Of a stretch of 64,000 nucleotides of DNA, positions 8,697 to 17,997 are shown piece by piece; position 1 is the first letter of the stretch, and every line of letters begins with the position of its first letter. The DNA is from Campylobacter vulpis (GTDB taxonomy: Bacteria; Campylobacterota; Campylobacteria; Campylobacterales; Campylobacteraceae). The notes beneath the pieces were generated by a model that was given only the letters and a program-made list of their open reading frames with translations, had not been told where the DNA came from and made no database searches. The position numbers and the translations under genes were made by a program. Location: the NCBI RefSeq assembly GCF_014217995.1, contig NZ_CP041617.1, positions 372,001 through 436,000 on the forward strand, read 5' to 3'.

Positions 8697-9251
8697 TTAA
8701 CTCCATCTTTTATATAAATCGTGCTTAATTTCTAGTAAATCAAGCCATTTTCCAACAATAAAATTCTCTAAATCTTCCAAATTTTTTATTTTGCTATAAC
8801 TCGCATAAACAGGCGGTGCTATCATAACACCCATTAAAGAAAGTTTTGCCATATGTTCTAAATTTAGCGTAGAAAAAGGCATTTCACGCACGGCTAAAAT
8901 GAGTTTTTTACGCTCCTTTAAGGCTACGGCACAAGCCCTTGTTAGTAAAGTATCGCAAAAACCAGCGTGAATTTTAGCCAATGTTGAAATGGAGCAGGGA
9001 GCAATGATGGTTTTGTCTATGCCAAAAGAGCCACTTGAAACCCCTGTGCTTAAATCCTCATTATCTAAAAAAACGCAGCGTTTAAACCGCTGGACAATTT
9101 GCTCTAAATTTTGTTTTTTTTCTGCCTCAAAACTTTTTTTTGCCCCCTTGCTAATAATGCAAAAAAGTTCAGCTTTTTGTTCTAAATTTTCAAGTGTTTT
9201 AAGTCCTAAATGCACACTGCTAGAACCAGTAATTCCTAATAAAACTTTCAT
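8697..9251 (-). CDS. ubiX: Flavin prenyltransferase UbiX
   Basis: UbiX attaches a dimethylallyl group to FMN to make the prenylated cofactor used by UbiD-type decarboxylases. The 184-residue protein begins MKVLLGITGSSSVHLGLK, the UbiX flavin-binding start, and keeps the family's IIAPCSISTLAKIHAG and the EMPFSTLNLEHM segment, where UbiX usually has R-x-x-P-(L/F). Length is normal. It overlaps the end of flgA by 4 bp, as in C. jejuni (Cj0768c-Cj0769c). Confidence 0.93.
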   Translation of the reverse strand: MKVLLGITGSSSVHLGLKTLENLEQKAELFCIISKGAKKSFEAEKKQNLEQIVQRFKRCVFLDNEDLSTGVSSGSFGIDKTIIAPCSISTLAKIHAGFCDTLLTRACAVALKERKKLILAVREMPFSTLNLEHMAKLSLMGVMIAPPVYASYSKIKNLEDLENFIVGKWLDLLEIKHDLYKRWS

Positions 9252-9910
9252 TGTAATAAAACCCTATTTTTCCCCATAACAATGCCTTGCATTACCTTGC
9301 CGTCCTTACTTTTAACGCGAATTCTCTCGCCCAAATTTGCACTTTGTAAAGAAACAAGCTCAATTAAGACATCTATACCTTTATCCTTTAAAACGCCTAT
9401 AACTTGATCATTTCTTTTAATGATAGCCGTAGTTTTAAACATATTTTGTCTTAAGATTGTATTTTTGCTAATATTATTTTTTGCAAGAAGATTATTTAAG
9501 TCTTCCTTGTTTAAGGCATTGCTTGGGACTTTATCAAAATCCATCATAACAATTCTATAATCAAACGCACCGATTCTATCTCCTCTTTTTATCGCCCTCG
9601 TGCTACGCAAAACTTCTAAATTGGCACGGATAAAATAACGAAAAAAAACATTTTTGGAGATATTTTGCGGGGTTTTAAATTCCGCCCTTACAAAGCCTTG
9701 AGCTTTATTAAATTTGCCATTAGCAATGCGTAAAAATTCAAAGCTTTCAAAATCTTTAGGCAAAGAAGTAATTTTTAAATCAATTTGATTGATAATAATT
9801 TGAGGAAAATTATTTTGATATTCTTTGATTAGGGCGGCTTTAACTAGGTCTAAATTTCCAGCCTCTAAAATTTGCCATAAAAACAAAAAAACAAAACAAA
9901 TTTTCCTCAT
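9248..9910 (-). CDS. flgA: Flagellar P-ring assembly chaperone FlgA
   Basis: A periplasmic chaperone for assembly of the flagellar basal-body P ring. Residues 1-17 form a signal peptide ending in ILEA. The C-terminal half is an SAF-type domain (RAIKRGDRIG, then a conserved run ending ISLQSANLGERIRVKSKDGK-like with GIVMG), characteristic of FlgA. 220 residues is the usual size in Campylobacter. It lies 8 bp after the last metQ and overlaps ubiX, the same order as C. jejuni Cj0769c. Confidence 0.93.
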   Translation of the reverse strand: MRKICFVFLFLWQILEAGNLDLVKAALIKEYQNNFPQIIINQIDLKITSLPKDFESFEFLRIANGKFNKAQGFVRAEFKTPQNISKNVFFRYFIRANLEVLRSTRAIKRGDRIGAFDYRIVMMDFDKVPSNALNKEDLNNLLAKNNISKNTILRQNMFKTTAIIKRNDQVIGVLKDKGIDVLIELVSLQSANLGERIRVKSKDGKVMQGIVMGKNRVLLQ

Positions 9911-9918
9911 ATTTTCCT

Positions 9919-10683
9919 CTAAAATAAGCTTATTACAGCACCATTATATTTTTCTTTAATGAATTTTTTTACAGCTTCGCTTTTTAACACTTCTTTGATA
10001 ATTTGTGTTTTCTCGCTGCCCTTATCTTTTTCTTGCACAGCTAAAACAATAGCATATAAGCTTCCTTCATCTTCGATAAAAAGTCCATCTTTTGGATTTA
10101 ATTTTGCTCCAAGCGCATAATTTGTAGGAATGAGTGCCACATCTACATCATCTAAAGCACGAGGTAATTGCGCGGCTTTAAGCTCGAGGAATTTAAGTTT
10201 TTTAGGATTCTCCACGATGTCAAGTGGGGTTTTTAAAATGTTGTTATTAAGCTTAATAAGTCCAGTTTTTTGAAGTAAATCTAAAGCTCTGCTTTCATTA
10301 GTCGGGTCGTTTGGAATAGCGATTTTAGCATTTTGTGGAATTAAGCCTTTGTCCTTAATTTTTTTAGAATACCCAGCCATAGGCACCAAAATGATATTAT
10401 CTACCGCGACTAACTTGCTTTTTTGCTTTGCATTAAATTCGTCCAAAAAAGGCTTATGCTGATATAAGTTTGCATCAAGTTCCTTGTTGCTCAAAGCCTT
10501 ATTTGGCAGGATATAATCAGCAAATTCTTTAACCTCCAAATTCCAACCTTTTTCTTTAAATAAATCTTTGCTAAATTCCAAGATTTCAGCGTGTGGAGTA
10601 GGTGTAGCACCTATAATTATGGTTTTATCATTTGCAAAAGTAAAATGAAACAATAAGCTAATAATTAAAATGAGTTTTTTCAT
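9919..10683 (-). CDS. metQ: Methionine ABC transporter substrate-binding protein (third copy)
   Basis: A periplasmic NlpA/MetQ-family methionine-binding protein, 254 residues. The signal peptide ends HFTFA; there is no lipobox cysteine, so it is predicted soluble rather than lipid-anchored. It keeps the family core: GATPTPHAEI, YILPNKAL, NANLYQHKPFLD-type motif, AIPNDPTNESRAL and LKAAQLPRALDDVDVA. It shares a 91-bp identical stretch (10437-10527) with the middle copy at 11214-11304, indicating recent gene conversion. C. jejuni has the same triplet (Cj0770c-Cj0772c). Confidence 0.93.
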   Translation of the reverse strand: MKKLILIISLLFHFTFANDKTIIIGATPTPHAEILEFSKDLFKEKGWNLEVKEFADYILPNKALSNKELDANLYQHKPFLDEFNAKQKSKLVAVDNIILVPMAGYSKKIKDKGLIPQNAKIAIPNDPTNESRALDLLQKTGLIKLNNNILKTPLDIVENPKKLKFLELKAAQLPRALDDVDVALIPTNYALGAKLNPKDGLFIEDEGSLYAIVLAVQEKDKGSEKTQIIKEVLKSEAVKKFIKEKYNGAVISLF

Positions 10684-10692
10684 TTTTTCTCC

Positions 10693-11466
10693 TTAAAAGC
10701 CCGGAATTAAAATATTTTTATAATTTTCCTCGATAAATTTCTTAAGTTTTTCGCTTCTTAAGACCTTATCAATAACTTTAGTTTTTGCACTTTGCGAATC
10801 CTCTGCTCTTACGACTATAAAATTAACATAAGGACTATCTTTATCTTCGATAAAAATAGAGTCTTTAACTGGATTTAAATTCGCTCCTAAAGCGTAGTTT
10901 GAATTAATCACAGCCACATCTACATCATCTAAAGCACGAGGTAATTGTGCAGCTTTAAGCTCGAGGAATTTAAGTTTTTTAGGATTCTCCACGATGTCAA
11001 GTGGGGTTTTTAAAACCTTATGATTAAGCTTAATGAGTCCCGCTTTTTCCAAAAGCTCCAAAGCTCTGCTTTCATTAGTCGGGTCGTTTGGAATAGCGAT
11101 TCTAGCACCATCTTTTAATTCACTAAGATCTTTAAGTTTTTGACTAAACGCAGCCATAGGAGCAATCACGATAGGTGTAGTGGCGACTAAATCACTCTTG
11201 GCATTTTTATTGTATTCGTCCAAAAAAGGCTTATGCTGATATAAGTTTGCATCAAGTTCCTTGTTGCTCAAAGCCTTATTTGGCAGGATATAATCAGCAA
11301 ATTCAACAATTTTAAGCTCATAACCCTCTTTTTTAAAATCTTCTCTCATATGCTCTATTAAACTTTCAAAAGGATTAGGTGTAAGTCCTATAATGATGGT
11401 TTTTTCATTGGCAAATAAAAAAGAAAAAAATAAAAAAAAGCTAAAAATAATTTTTGAGAAATTCAT
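10693..11466 (-). CDS. metQ: Methionine ABC transporter substrate-binding protein (second copy)
   Basis: 257-residue periplasmic MetQ paralogue. The signal peptide ends FLFANE without a lipobox. It starts with the conserved GLTPNPFES instead of the ATP(V/T)PHAE seen in its two neighbours, a change in the ligand-binding N-terminus that may alter specificity. The rest (YILPNKAL, IPNDPTNESRAL, LPRALDDVDVA) is conserved. It is separated from the first copy by 38 bp and from the third by 9 bp. Confidence 0.92.
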   Translation of the reverse strand: MNFSKIIFSFFLFFSFLFANEKTIIIGLTPNPFESLIEHMREDFKKEGYELKIVEFADYILPNKALSNKELDANLYQHKPFLDEYNKNAKSDLVATTPIVIAPMAAFSQKLKDLSELKDGARIAIPNDPTNESRALELLEKAGLIKLNHKVLKTPLDIVENPKKLKFLELKAAQLPRALDDVDVAVINSNYALGANLNPVKDSIFIEDKDSPYVNFIVVRAEDSQSAKTKVIDKVLRSEKLKKFIEENYKNILIPGF

Positions 11467-11504
11467 AGCTATCTCCTTGTAGCGAAATCCCTATTTAATA
11501 GGGA

Positions 11505-12278
11505 TTAAAAAGCTGGAATTACAGCGCCATTGTATTTTTCTTCAATAAATTTCTTTATTTTTTCACTTTGTAGTGCTTTTATGAGAGCTTTGATTTTGGG
11601 ATCTTGTTCTTTGCCCTCTTTAACGACTAAAATATTTGCATAAGGACTATCTTTATCTTCGATAAAAATAGAATCTTTGACAGGATTTAAATTCGCCAAA
11701 AGAGCATAGTTTGAATTAATCACAGCCACATCTACATCACTTAAAGCACGAGGTAATTGCGCGGCTTTAAGTTCTATAAATTTGATATTTTTAGGATTTT
11801 GAGTTATATCAATCGGTGTTTTTAAAGCTTTATCATTAAAACTTACAAGCCCTGTTTTAGCAATGATATCAAGTGCTCTACTCTCATTTGTAGGGTCATT
11901 TGGAACGGCAATCCTAGCACCATCTTTTAGTTCGTTAAAATTTTTGTATTTTTTAGAATACACAGCCATAGGCTCAATGTGAATATTTGCGACTTTCACA
12001 AGCTTAGTGCCTTTGCTTTTGTTAAATTCCTCCAAATAGGGCGAATGCTGAAAGAAATTTGCATCGACTTCACCATTATCTGTGGCAAGATTTGGCAAAA
12101 CATAATCGGTAAATTCTTTAATTTCAAGCGTGTAACCCTCTTTTTTAAGATCTTCTTTGGCTTGATTTAAAATCTCAGCGTGTGGAACAGGAGTTGCTGC
12201 GACAACAATCTTTTCTGCGGCATTTAAATTAAGAGTGAAGCCTAAAAGGCTTACTAAAAGTAGTGTTTTGAAGTTCAT
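11505..12278 (-). CDS. metQ: Methionine ABC transporter substrate-binding protein (first copy)
   Basis: 257-residue periplasmic MetQ protein, first of three. The signal peptide ends NLNA; no lipobox. AATPVPHAEI, VLPNLATDNGEVDANFFQH and VPNDPTNESRAL are MetQ motifs. It is the most divergent of the three at DNA level. A candidate promoter, Met-rich leader peptide and stem-loop lie in the 176 bp between it and metI, so the three metQ genes may be controlled separately from metN-metI. A good AAGGAAA ribosome site precedes the ATG. Confidence 0.94.
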   Translation of the reverse strand: MNFKTLLLVSLLGFTLNLNAAEKIVVAATPVPHAEILNQAKEDLKKEGYTLEIKEFTDYVLPNLATDNGEVDANFFQHSPYLEEFNKSKGTKLVKVANIHIEPMAVYSKKYKNFNELKDGARIAVPNDPTNESRALDIIAKTGLVSFNDKALKTPIDITQNPKNIKFIELKAAQLPRALSDVDVAVINSNYALLANLNPVKDSIFIEDKDSPYANILVVKEGKEQDPKIKALIKALQSEKIKKFIEEKYNGAVIPAF

Positions 12279-12320
12279 ATTTTTCCTTTCTTTAAGTCAT
12301 CGTGCTTGCTTATCTTACGC

Positions 12321-12356
12321 CCTGACTATCAAGAAAGAGTTTTAAAGATAGTCAGG
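12321..12356 (-). promoter_or_regulatory. Stem-loop in the metQ leader
   Basis: A perfect 10-bp inverted repeat, CCTGACTATC at 12321-12330 and GATAGTCAGG at 12347-12356, with a 16-nt loop. On the metQ (minus) strand it begins right after the stop codon of the possible leader peptide. It is not followed by a U-run, so it is not a simple intrinsic terminator. Probably a regulatory hairpin. Confidence 0.75.
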
Positions 12357-12377
12357 CTAGGACATCTGAGACATCAT
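12357..12377 (-). CDS. Possible Met-rich leader peptide MMSQMS
   Basis: On the minus strand ATG-ATG-TCT-CAG-ATG-TCC-TAG encodes six residues, three of them methionine. A strong Shine-Dalgarno (GAAAGGA, 12384-12390) lies six bases upstream, and the stop abuts the leader stem-loop. Placement upstream of a methionine transporter fits control by ribosome position on Met codons. It is inferred only from sequence and could be chance. Confidence 0.5.
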   Translation of the reverse strand: MMSQMS

Positions 12378-12408
12378 AGCTTATCCTTTCAAAAATTAAT
12401 TAGAACTG

Positions 12409-12414
12409 ATTGTA
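12409..12414 (-). promoter_or_regulatory. Candidate sigma-70 -10 box for metQ
   Basis: TACAAT on the minus strand, preceded by T-rich DNA as usual for Campylobacter promoters. It would start transcription near 12402, giving a leader of about 125 nt that contains the Met-rich peptide and stem-loop. Confidence 0.5.
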
Positions 12415-12454
12415 GCTTAAAAAATTTTAATATAATATTAATTACTTGCTTTTT

Positions 12455-13339
12455 TTATTTCTTAAATTTAAAAACTAAAATTAAGCTTAAGAAAATTCCT
12501 AATAATACTTCAAAAATAATGCTTTCTTGATTGTAAAAATCAAAAATGATTTTAGATAAATCGATTAAAATAATTCCTATAATAATATAAATTTCTTTAC
12601 AATCTTTCGCCCAAGTGTAGAATAAATTACCTAAAATTTGCACCATTTGCACTAAAATAAGCAAAATAACAACGGTTTGTATCATCATCACACTATCAAA
12701 ACGCTCATAGCCATAGCGTATCGCTACATCGCCAAGCCCACCTCCGCCTATCGTTCCTGCAAGAGCTGAAAAGCCTATGGTAAAAATCAAAGTTAGGGTT
12801 AAACCACTAATGATATTTGGTAAAGCTTCGACAAAAATAACTTTAAAGATGATTTGGGTATCGCTAGCTCCATAAGATTTTGCTGCTTCTATGACTCCTT
12901 TATCGATTTCTTTAAAAGCACTTTCTAGCATTTTGGCTAAATAGGGTGCTATCCCTATGGAAAGGGGAGTGATAACAGCATCTGTGCCTATGCTTGTGCC
13001 AACAACAATTTTAGAAAGTGGCAAAAGCACGATAATAAGAATAAGAAAAGGAAAAGCTCTTAAAATATTCGTAATAAAATCTAAAACACTATAAGCAAAA
13101 GGATTTTCTCTAATGCCATCGCGTCCCCAAATGGCAAGTAAAATTCCGGGAATAATTGCTAGTAAAAATCCTACAAAAACACTCATTAAACTCATATAAA
13201 TGGTTTCGTTTAAGGCTTGTTTCAAAATTAAATCATAATTTTGAGAAAAATTTGTGATAGAGGCGACAAGCGTTTCTTTCATACCCTGCCAAGAAATTTC
13301 ACTAAAAAATTCTCTTATCCTTGCAAAAAACTCTCCCAT
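12455..13339 (-). CDS. metI: Methionine ABC transporter permease MetI
   Basis: Inner-membrane permease of the methionine importer. Start chosen at 13339: GGAGGT lies at ideal distance and the ATG overlaps the metN stop (TAATG); an in-frame ATG at 13354 is poorer. The usual MetI core is present, including the permease loop EAAKSYGAS that contacts the ATPase and AGTIGGGGLGD. At 294 residues it is longer than a typical MetI of about 217. Extra sequence includes roughly 30 N-terminal residues and a hydrophobic C-terminal tail (about the last 45) with one or two further membrane segments. Confidence 0.93.
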   Translation of the reverse strand: MGEFFARIREFFSEISWQGMKETLVASITNFSQNYDLILKQALNETIYMSLMSVFVGFLLAIIPGILLAIWGRDGIRENPFAYSVLDFITNILRAFPFLILIIVLLPLSKIVVGTSIGTDAVITPLSIGIAPYLAKMLESAFKEIDKGVIEAAKSYGASDTQIIFKVIFVEALPNIISGLTLTLIFTIGFSALAGTIGGGGLGDVAIRYGYERFDSVMMIQTVVILLILVQMVQILGNLFYTWAKDCKEIYIIIGIILIDLSKIIFDFYNQESIIFEVLLGIFLSLILVFKFKK

Positions 13340-14346
13340 TAAGCCACCTCCCATAAAACGCCACTTTTTTCTATATAGGCTAAGACTTTTTCTTTGTCCT
13401 TTTCATTAATGTTAATGACCAAATTACCCAAAGCCACGCCATTGAGTTTTTCGATTTTACCCCAAACGATGTTAAAATCAATATCTAAGGTTCTTGCCAT
13501 ATGTGTTATAATGCTATTTTGGGCGACTTCTTTGGGGAAATAAAGCTTAATATTGAGTCCATTTTCTGGTAAGAAATCACTTTCTCCTAAAAATTCTCTC
13601 ATTTTAGCATTAGGCTTTAAAAATAATTCATCGATTTTACCGCTGCCAATAATTTGTCCCTGCTCCAGTAAAATAGCTTTTTGCGCTATGTCTTTTACCA
13701 CATCCATTTCGTGCGTAACTAAAACGACACTTATGCCAAATTCCTTATTGATTTTAAGGATAAGTTCTAAAATGTTTTTAGTCGTGTTAGGATCAAGTGC
13801 TGATGTGGCTTCATCGCTTAATAAAATTTTAGGATTAAGTGCTAAGGCTCTTGCTATGGCAACTCTTTGTTTTTGTCCCCCGCTTAATTCTTTAGGATAA
13901 GAATTTTTTTTATGACTTAAACCTACGATATCTAAAAGCTCATCAACTCTTTTTTTAACATCATTCTCACTCATATAATCTTTTTTAAACAAACTCGCCA
14001 TAAATTTGCATTGTGTATAGTGCGTTCTTAAGGGCATAGCGATATTTTCAAAAACATTTTTGCGGTTCATTAGGGCGAAATTTTGAAAGATCATTCCTAC
14101 ATCTTTTCTTAAACTTTTAAGCTTTTCTGGTTTATTTTCAAGTAGGTCTTTAAGCTCTAAATCAAAAACCTTAAGACTGCCTTTTTGATAGCTCTCAAGT
14201 CCATTAATACATCTTAAAAGCGTAGATTTACCTGCTCCGCTATGTCCTACTATGGCGTAAATTTCGCCCTTTTTAATTTCCAAAGAGACATCGTTAATAA
14301 CCAACTCTTTACCATAATATTTTTGTAAATTTTGTATTTTTATCAA
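13339..14346 (-). CDS. metN: Methionine ABC transporter ATPase MetN
   Basis: Cytoplasmic ATPase driving methionine uptake. Walker [10 protein letters not shown] is at 34-42, the signature LSGGQKQR near 150 and Walker [13 protein letters not shown] just after. The C-terminal hundred residues form the ACT-like C2 domain by which MetN is inhibited by internal methionine in the E. coli system. It is one base from valS and overlaps metI, so valS-metN-metI are likely one transcript. Confidence 0.95.
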   Translation of the reverse strand: MIKIQNLQKYYGKELVINDVSLEIKKGEIYAIVGHSGAGKSTLLRCINGLESYQKGSLKVFDLELKDLLENKPEKLKSLRKDVGMIFQNFALMNRKNVFENIAMPLRTHYTQCKFMASLFKKDYMSENDVKKRVDELLDIVGLSHKKNSYPKELSGGQKQRVAIARALALNPKILLSDEATSALDPNTTKNILELILKINKEFGISVVLVTHEMDVVKDIAQKAILLEQGQIIGSGKIDELFLKPNAKMREFLGESDFLPENGLNIKLYFPKEVAQNSIITHMARTLDIDFNIVWGKIEKLNGVALGNLVININEKDKEKVLAYIEKSGVLWEVA

Positions 14347-14347
14347 A

Positions 14348-16960
14348 TTAACCCTTTAAATTTTTAAGTTCCTTTTGCACTTTTTCAAGCTGAGTTTTAA
14401 GGCTATTTAATGCATCTTGATTTTGTAATACAACTTCTTTTGGTGCTTTAGATAGAAATTTTTCATTGCTTAACATTGCATTGATCTTGGTGATTTCTTT
14501 TTCTAGTTTCACTTTTTGACTTTCTAGCCTTGCTAAAATTCCACTTAAATCGATATTATCAAGCTTAATATTAATTTCTAAATTTTCACTCACATCACAA
14601 ATGGCATTATCTAATTTTTCGCTTATAAATTCTATATTTTCACATTTTGCAAGAAGGATAATGAAATGCTGATATTTTTCTATTTCACTTTGCATTGCGG
14701 GATTATTAAGTTTAATGTAGGCTTTTTCAATTTTAGCGTTACCAAGCTCAATTAAGCTTTTTGCACGGCGTATGCTAATGATACTTTCTATCAATAAAGA
14801 AAAAGTGCGTTCTATTTTTTCATCTTTAATGCCTAAATTCGGATAAGCACTTATCATAATCGAAGTGCTTGTTTCAAGCTCCGTGCCACTTAATCTATGA
14901 TAAGCATACTCGCTCATAAAAGGCATAAAAGGGTGTAAAGCTTTTAGGGCTTCTTTAAAAATGCTTCCAAGTTCCTTAACGCTACTTTTTTGTGCTTTAC
15001 TAAGCTCAATTCCCCAATCGCAAAAATCGTCCCAAAAAAATCGGTAAAGATGATTTGCCGCATCGTTAAAGCGATAGTTTTCTAAATTTTCTCTTATTTG
15101 TTTAAGACATTCTTGAAACCTTGCGTAAATAAATTTGGCAAGCTCACTTTGTAGTGTGATATTCTCTAAATTTTCAAAACTTTTTTCATTTAAAAGAAGA
15201 TAATTTGTCGCATTATAAATTTTGTTTGTAAAATTTCTTACTTGCAAAAGTTTATCTTCACTTAATTTTATATCGCGTCCTTGCACAGCAAGCAAAGCAA
15301 GGGTAAAACGCAAAATATCCGCACTATAAGTTTTAATACTTTCATTTGGGTCGATGACATTACCAAGGCTTTTGCTCATTTTACGCCCTTGCTCATCTTT
15401 AACCAAAGCGTGTAAATAAATATGCTTAAAGGGAAGTTCTTCTAGGACATTTGTGCTTTGAAACATCATTCTAGCGACCCAAAAAAATAAAATGTCAAAA
15501 CCAGTAATAAGCAAGGAATTTGGATAAAATTCTTTCAAATCATTTTCAAACCACAATTTATCTTTACCCCAGCTTTCATTTCCCCAGCCAAGTGTGCTCA
15601 TGGCCCAAAGACCCGAACTAAACCAAGTATCTAAAACATCAGGATCTTGATGAAAATTTGTATCGCCACATTTTGGGCAGGATTTAGGTGTATCTTCACT
15701 AGCCCACTCACATCCACACTTACAGTAATAAACAGGAATTTGATGTCCCCACCAAAGCTGTCTTGAGATACACCAGTCCCGTAAATCCCGCATCCAAGCA
15801 TTAAAGCTATTGATCCAGTGGTTAGGGTAAAATTGTGTCTTATTTAAGGCAACTTTTTCTATGCTTTTTTTAGCAATTTCTTTTTTGACAAACCACTGCT
15901 TAGAAATGTAAGGCTCTACAATATTATTGCAACGATAGCAATAGCCTACTTGGTTATGATGCTCTTCTATTTTTTCAATAAAACCTAAACTTTCAAGTTT
16001 TTGGACGATTTTTTCTCTCGCTTCAAGTCTTTCTAAGCCTCTAAATTCTAAACAATGCTCATTTAAAATTCCTTTTTCGTCAAAAACGCTTACAAATTCC
16101 AAATGATGTCTTAAACCCACCTCATAATCATTTATATCGTGTGCGGGAGTTACTTTTACTACGCCTGTTCCAAAATCTTTTTCTACATATTCATCAGCGA
16201 TAATTTTAATTGCTTTTTGACTTAAAGGTAAAAGCACTTCTTTTCCTATGAATTTTGTATATCTTTCATCATCAGGATGCACCATTAACGCCGTATCACC
16301 AAAAAAAGTCTCAGGACGTGTCGTGGCAACGACTAAAAATTCTTTACTATCTTTTAAAAAATATTTGATGTGATATAATTTACCTTTGTTTTCTTTATAT
16401 TCGACTTCTATATCGCTTAAAGCACCATCGTGGGTGCACCAATTTATCATATAGTTACCTCGAACAATAAGCTTTTCATTATAAAGCTTTACAAAGGCTT
16501 TTTTGACAGCATTCGCTAAACCCTCGTCCATAGTAAAACGCAAACGACTCCACGCTGGAGTGATGCCTAGTGTTCGCATTTGTTCTAAAATTTTACCCCC
16601 ACTTTGCTCTTTCCACTCCCATACTTTTTCTATAAATTTTTCTCTTCCAAGCTCCTCTTTAGTGATACCTTGTGCTAAAAGTTGCTTTTCTACGACATTT
16701 TGTGTGGCAATGCCTGCGTGATCTAGTCCGGGTTGATAAAGCGTTCTGTAACCGTCCATTCTTTTATAACGCGTGATAATATCTTGCAACGTAAAAGTAA
16801 GAGCGTGTCCTATATGTAAAACGCCCGTTACATTAGGTGGAGGCATCATAATGCAAAAATTCTTACCCTCTTTTTGGAGATTTTTATTAGAATCTATCTC
16901 AAAATATCCACGCTTCTCACAAAGTTCATAATACTTTTTCTCTAAGCTCTTATCATACAT
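14348..16960 (-). CDS. valS: Valyl-tRNA synthetase
   Basis: Charges tRNA-Val. Full-length class I synthetase of 870 residues. [13 protein letters not shown] at 40-52 contains the HIGH motif and GRKMSKS lies near 527. The editing domain is present ([13 protein letters not shown]), as are a zinc-binding cysteine cluster (CKCGCEW then CPKCGD) and a C-terminal coiled coil. Followed after one base by metN. Confidence 0.97.
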   Translation of the reverse strand: MYDKSLEKKYYELCEKRGYFEIDSNKNLQKEGKNFCIMMPPPNVTGVLHIGHALTFTLQDIITRYKRMDGYRTLYQPGLDHAGIATQNVVEKQLLAQGITKEELGREKFIEKVWEWKEQSGGKILEQMRTLGITPAWSRLRFTMDEGLANAVKKAFVKLYNEKLIVRGNYMINWCTHDGALSDIEVEYKENKGKLYHIKYFLKDSKEFLVVATTRPETFFGDTALMVHPDDERYTKFIGKEVLLPLSQKAIKIIADEYVEKDFGTGVVKVTPAHDINDYEVGLRHHLEFVSVFDEKGILNEHCLEFRGLERLEAREKIVQKLESLGFIEKIEEHHNQVGYCYRCNNIVEPYISKQWFVKKEIAKKSIEKVALNKTQFYPNHWINSFNAWMRDLRDWCISRQLWWGHQIPVYYCKCGCEWASEDTPKSCPKCGDTNFHQDPDVLDTWFSSGLWAMSTLGWGNESWGKDKLWFENDLKEFYPNSLLITGFDILFFWVARMMFQSTNVLEELPFKHIYLHALVKDEQGRKMSKSLGNVIDPNESIKTYSADILRFTLALLAVQGRDIKLSEDKLLQVRNFTNKIYNATNYLLLNEKSFENLENITLQSELAKFIYARFQECLKQIRENLENYRFNDAANHLYRFFWDDFCDWGIELSKAQKSSVKELGSIFKEALKALHPFMPFMSEYAYHRLSGTELETSTSIMISAYPNLGIKDEKIERTFSLLIESIISIRRAKSLIELGNAKIEKAYIKLNNPAMQSEIEKYQHFIILLAKCENIEFISEKLDNAICDVSENLEINIKLDNIDLSGILARLESQKVKLEKEITKINAMLSNEKFLSKAPKEVVLQNQDALNSLKTQLEKVQKELKNLKG

Positions 16961-16972
16961 TAAGCTAATTTC

Positions 16973-17884
16973 CTATTTTTGAGATTTAATCTCAATGATT
17001 TCTGTAAAAGGGAAGAAAAATTGAGCTGTTTCAAGTCTTCTTTTTAGGCTTTTAATATGTTTGGCAAAATCACTTCCTTTAAATTCTTCATCGCTTTTAA
17101 ATTCTATCCTTTCGATGATCTCTTCTCTTTTGACCTTTGAATTTAATTCATTAAGATTGTTAAAGTGTGGGGTTAATTGCTTAATGTCAATGTATTTATA
17201 GGCTTTTTTCATATGAGAAAAAATAATGTCTTTATTATAAATGCTTATATTCATTTTATGTTTTGGTAACATTTCTATAAAGACACTTAGATTATAATCT
17301 TGTGCTTTTGATTGAACTGGGATAAGCATATCTTCTAAAAGTTCGATTCTGTATTGAGTCAAGGCTTTGCCGTGCATCACATAAACTTTCATTGTTTCAG
17401 AACTAAGCTTTGGCTCAAAACGACTATCTTTACCTTTTTGTTGATATTCTTTTATGGTGCTTAGACGAATCTGCTTTTGGTTTTTTTCTTGTTTTTTCTC
17501 TTCTTTTACATTTTGCTTAGACTCTTTCTTTGTATCTTTTACTTCTTTAATGACTTGTTTTGGCTGTTCGTTTGGCTTTTTATTTTCTTCTTGTTTTGTG
17601 AGTTTAGGCTCTTCTTTGCTTTTTTCCTGTTTGATTGTGTGATTGAAATCTACTTGTGTTTGTGTTGGCAAAATAGGGCTTAAACTAGTATTTGTCTCTT
17701 GAACAAAATTTTGTTCTTTTTGTTGTGGCTCTTGTGGGAGAATTTGCTGTTGGATTTGATTTGTAGGATTTTGATTGACCGTGCTGCTTGTATCACGCTC
17801 AAAAAGATAATAATAAGTCCCTCCAAGTGCTAATATTAAAGCGACTAAGATAGCTATTAAGATAGAAAAAACCTTAGCATTCAT
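16973..17884 (-). CDS. Membrane-anchored periplasmic protein of unknown function (Cj0776c-like)
   Basis: 303 residues. One N-terminal membrane segment (about 5-27) is followed by a low-complexity region of Gln, Lys and Glu (about 40-145) and a folded C-terminal domain. This layout suggests a signal-anchored protein with a flexible tether in the periplasm. It is 12 bp upstream of valS. C. jejuni has an equivalent in the same place. A -10 box TATAAT lies at 17920-17925 on the minus strand. Function unknown. Confidence 0.85.
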   Translation of the reverse strand: MNAKVFSILIAILVALILALGGTYYYLFERDTSSTVNQNPTNQIQQQILPQEPQQKEQNFVQETNTSLSPILPTQTQVDFNHTIKQEKSKEEPKLTKQEENKKPNEQPKQVIKEVKDTKKESKQNVKEEKKQEKNQKQIRLSTIKEYQQKGKDSRFEPKLSSETMKVYVMHGKALTQYRIELLEDMLIPVQSKAQDYNLSVFIEMLPKHKMNISIYNKDIIFSHMKKAYKYIDIKQLTPHFNNLNELNSKVKREEIIERIEFKSDEEFKGSDFAKHIKSLKRRLETAQFFFPFTEIIEIKSQK

Positions 17885-17919
17885 TTCTTTTCCTTAAATT
17901 TAAATAAAATAAAACCTGC

Positions 17920-17925
17920 ATTATA
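17920..17925 (-). promoter_or_regulatory. Candidate -10 box for the 16973-17884 / valS / metNI transcript
   Basis: TATAAT on the minus strand, about 36 bp before the start codon at 17884, in T-rich context. Confidence 0.6.
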
Positions 17926-17997
17926 CAATAAGAAAGTCAAAATTTCATTTTTTAAGCAATTTTTTTTTACAATTACGCCTTTTATTTAAGGATAGCG

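Noticed and set aside
12279-12454. SAM or T-box riboswitch, or a MetJ operator, upstream of metQ
   Set aside because: No SAM-box or T-box consensus is seen. The tandem GATGTC resembles met boxes only loosely, and the MetJ repressor is not expected in Campylobacter. The leader-peptide reading explains the same bases better.
12306-12530. A 74-codon plus-strand frame over the metQ leader and metI end
   Set aside because: It is antisense to the leader and metI, lacks a ribosome site and resembles nothing known.
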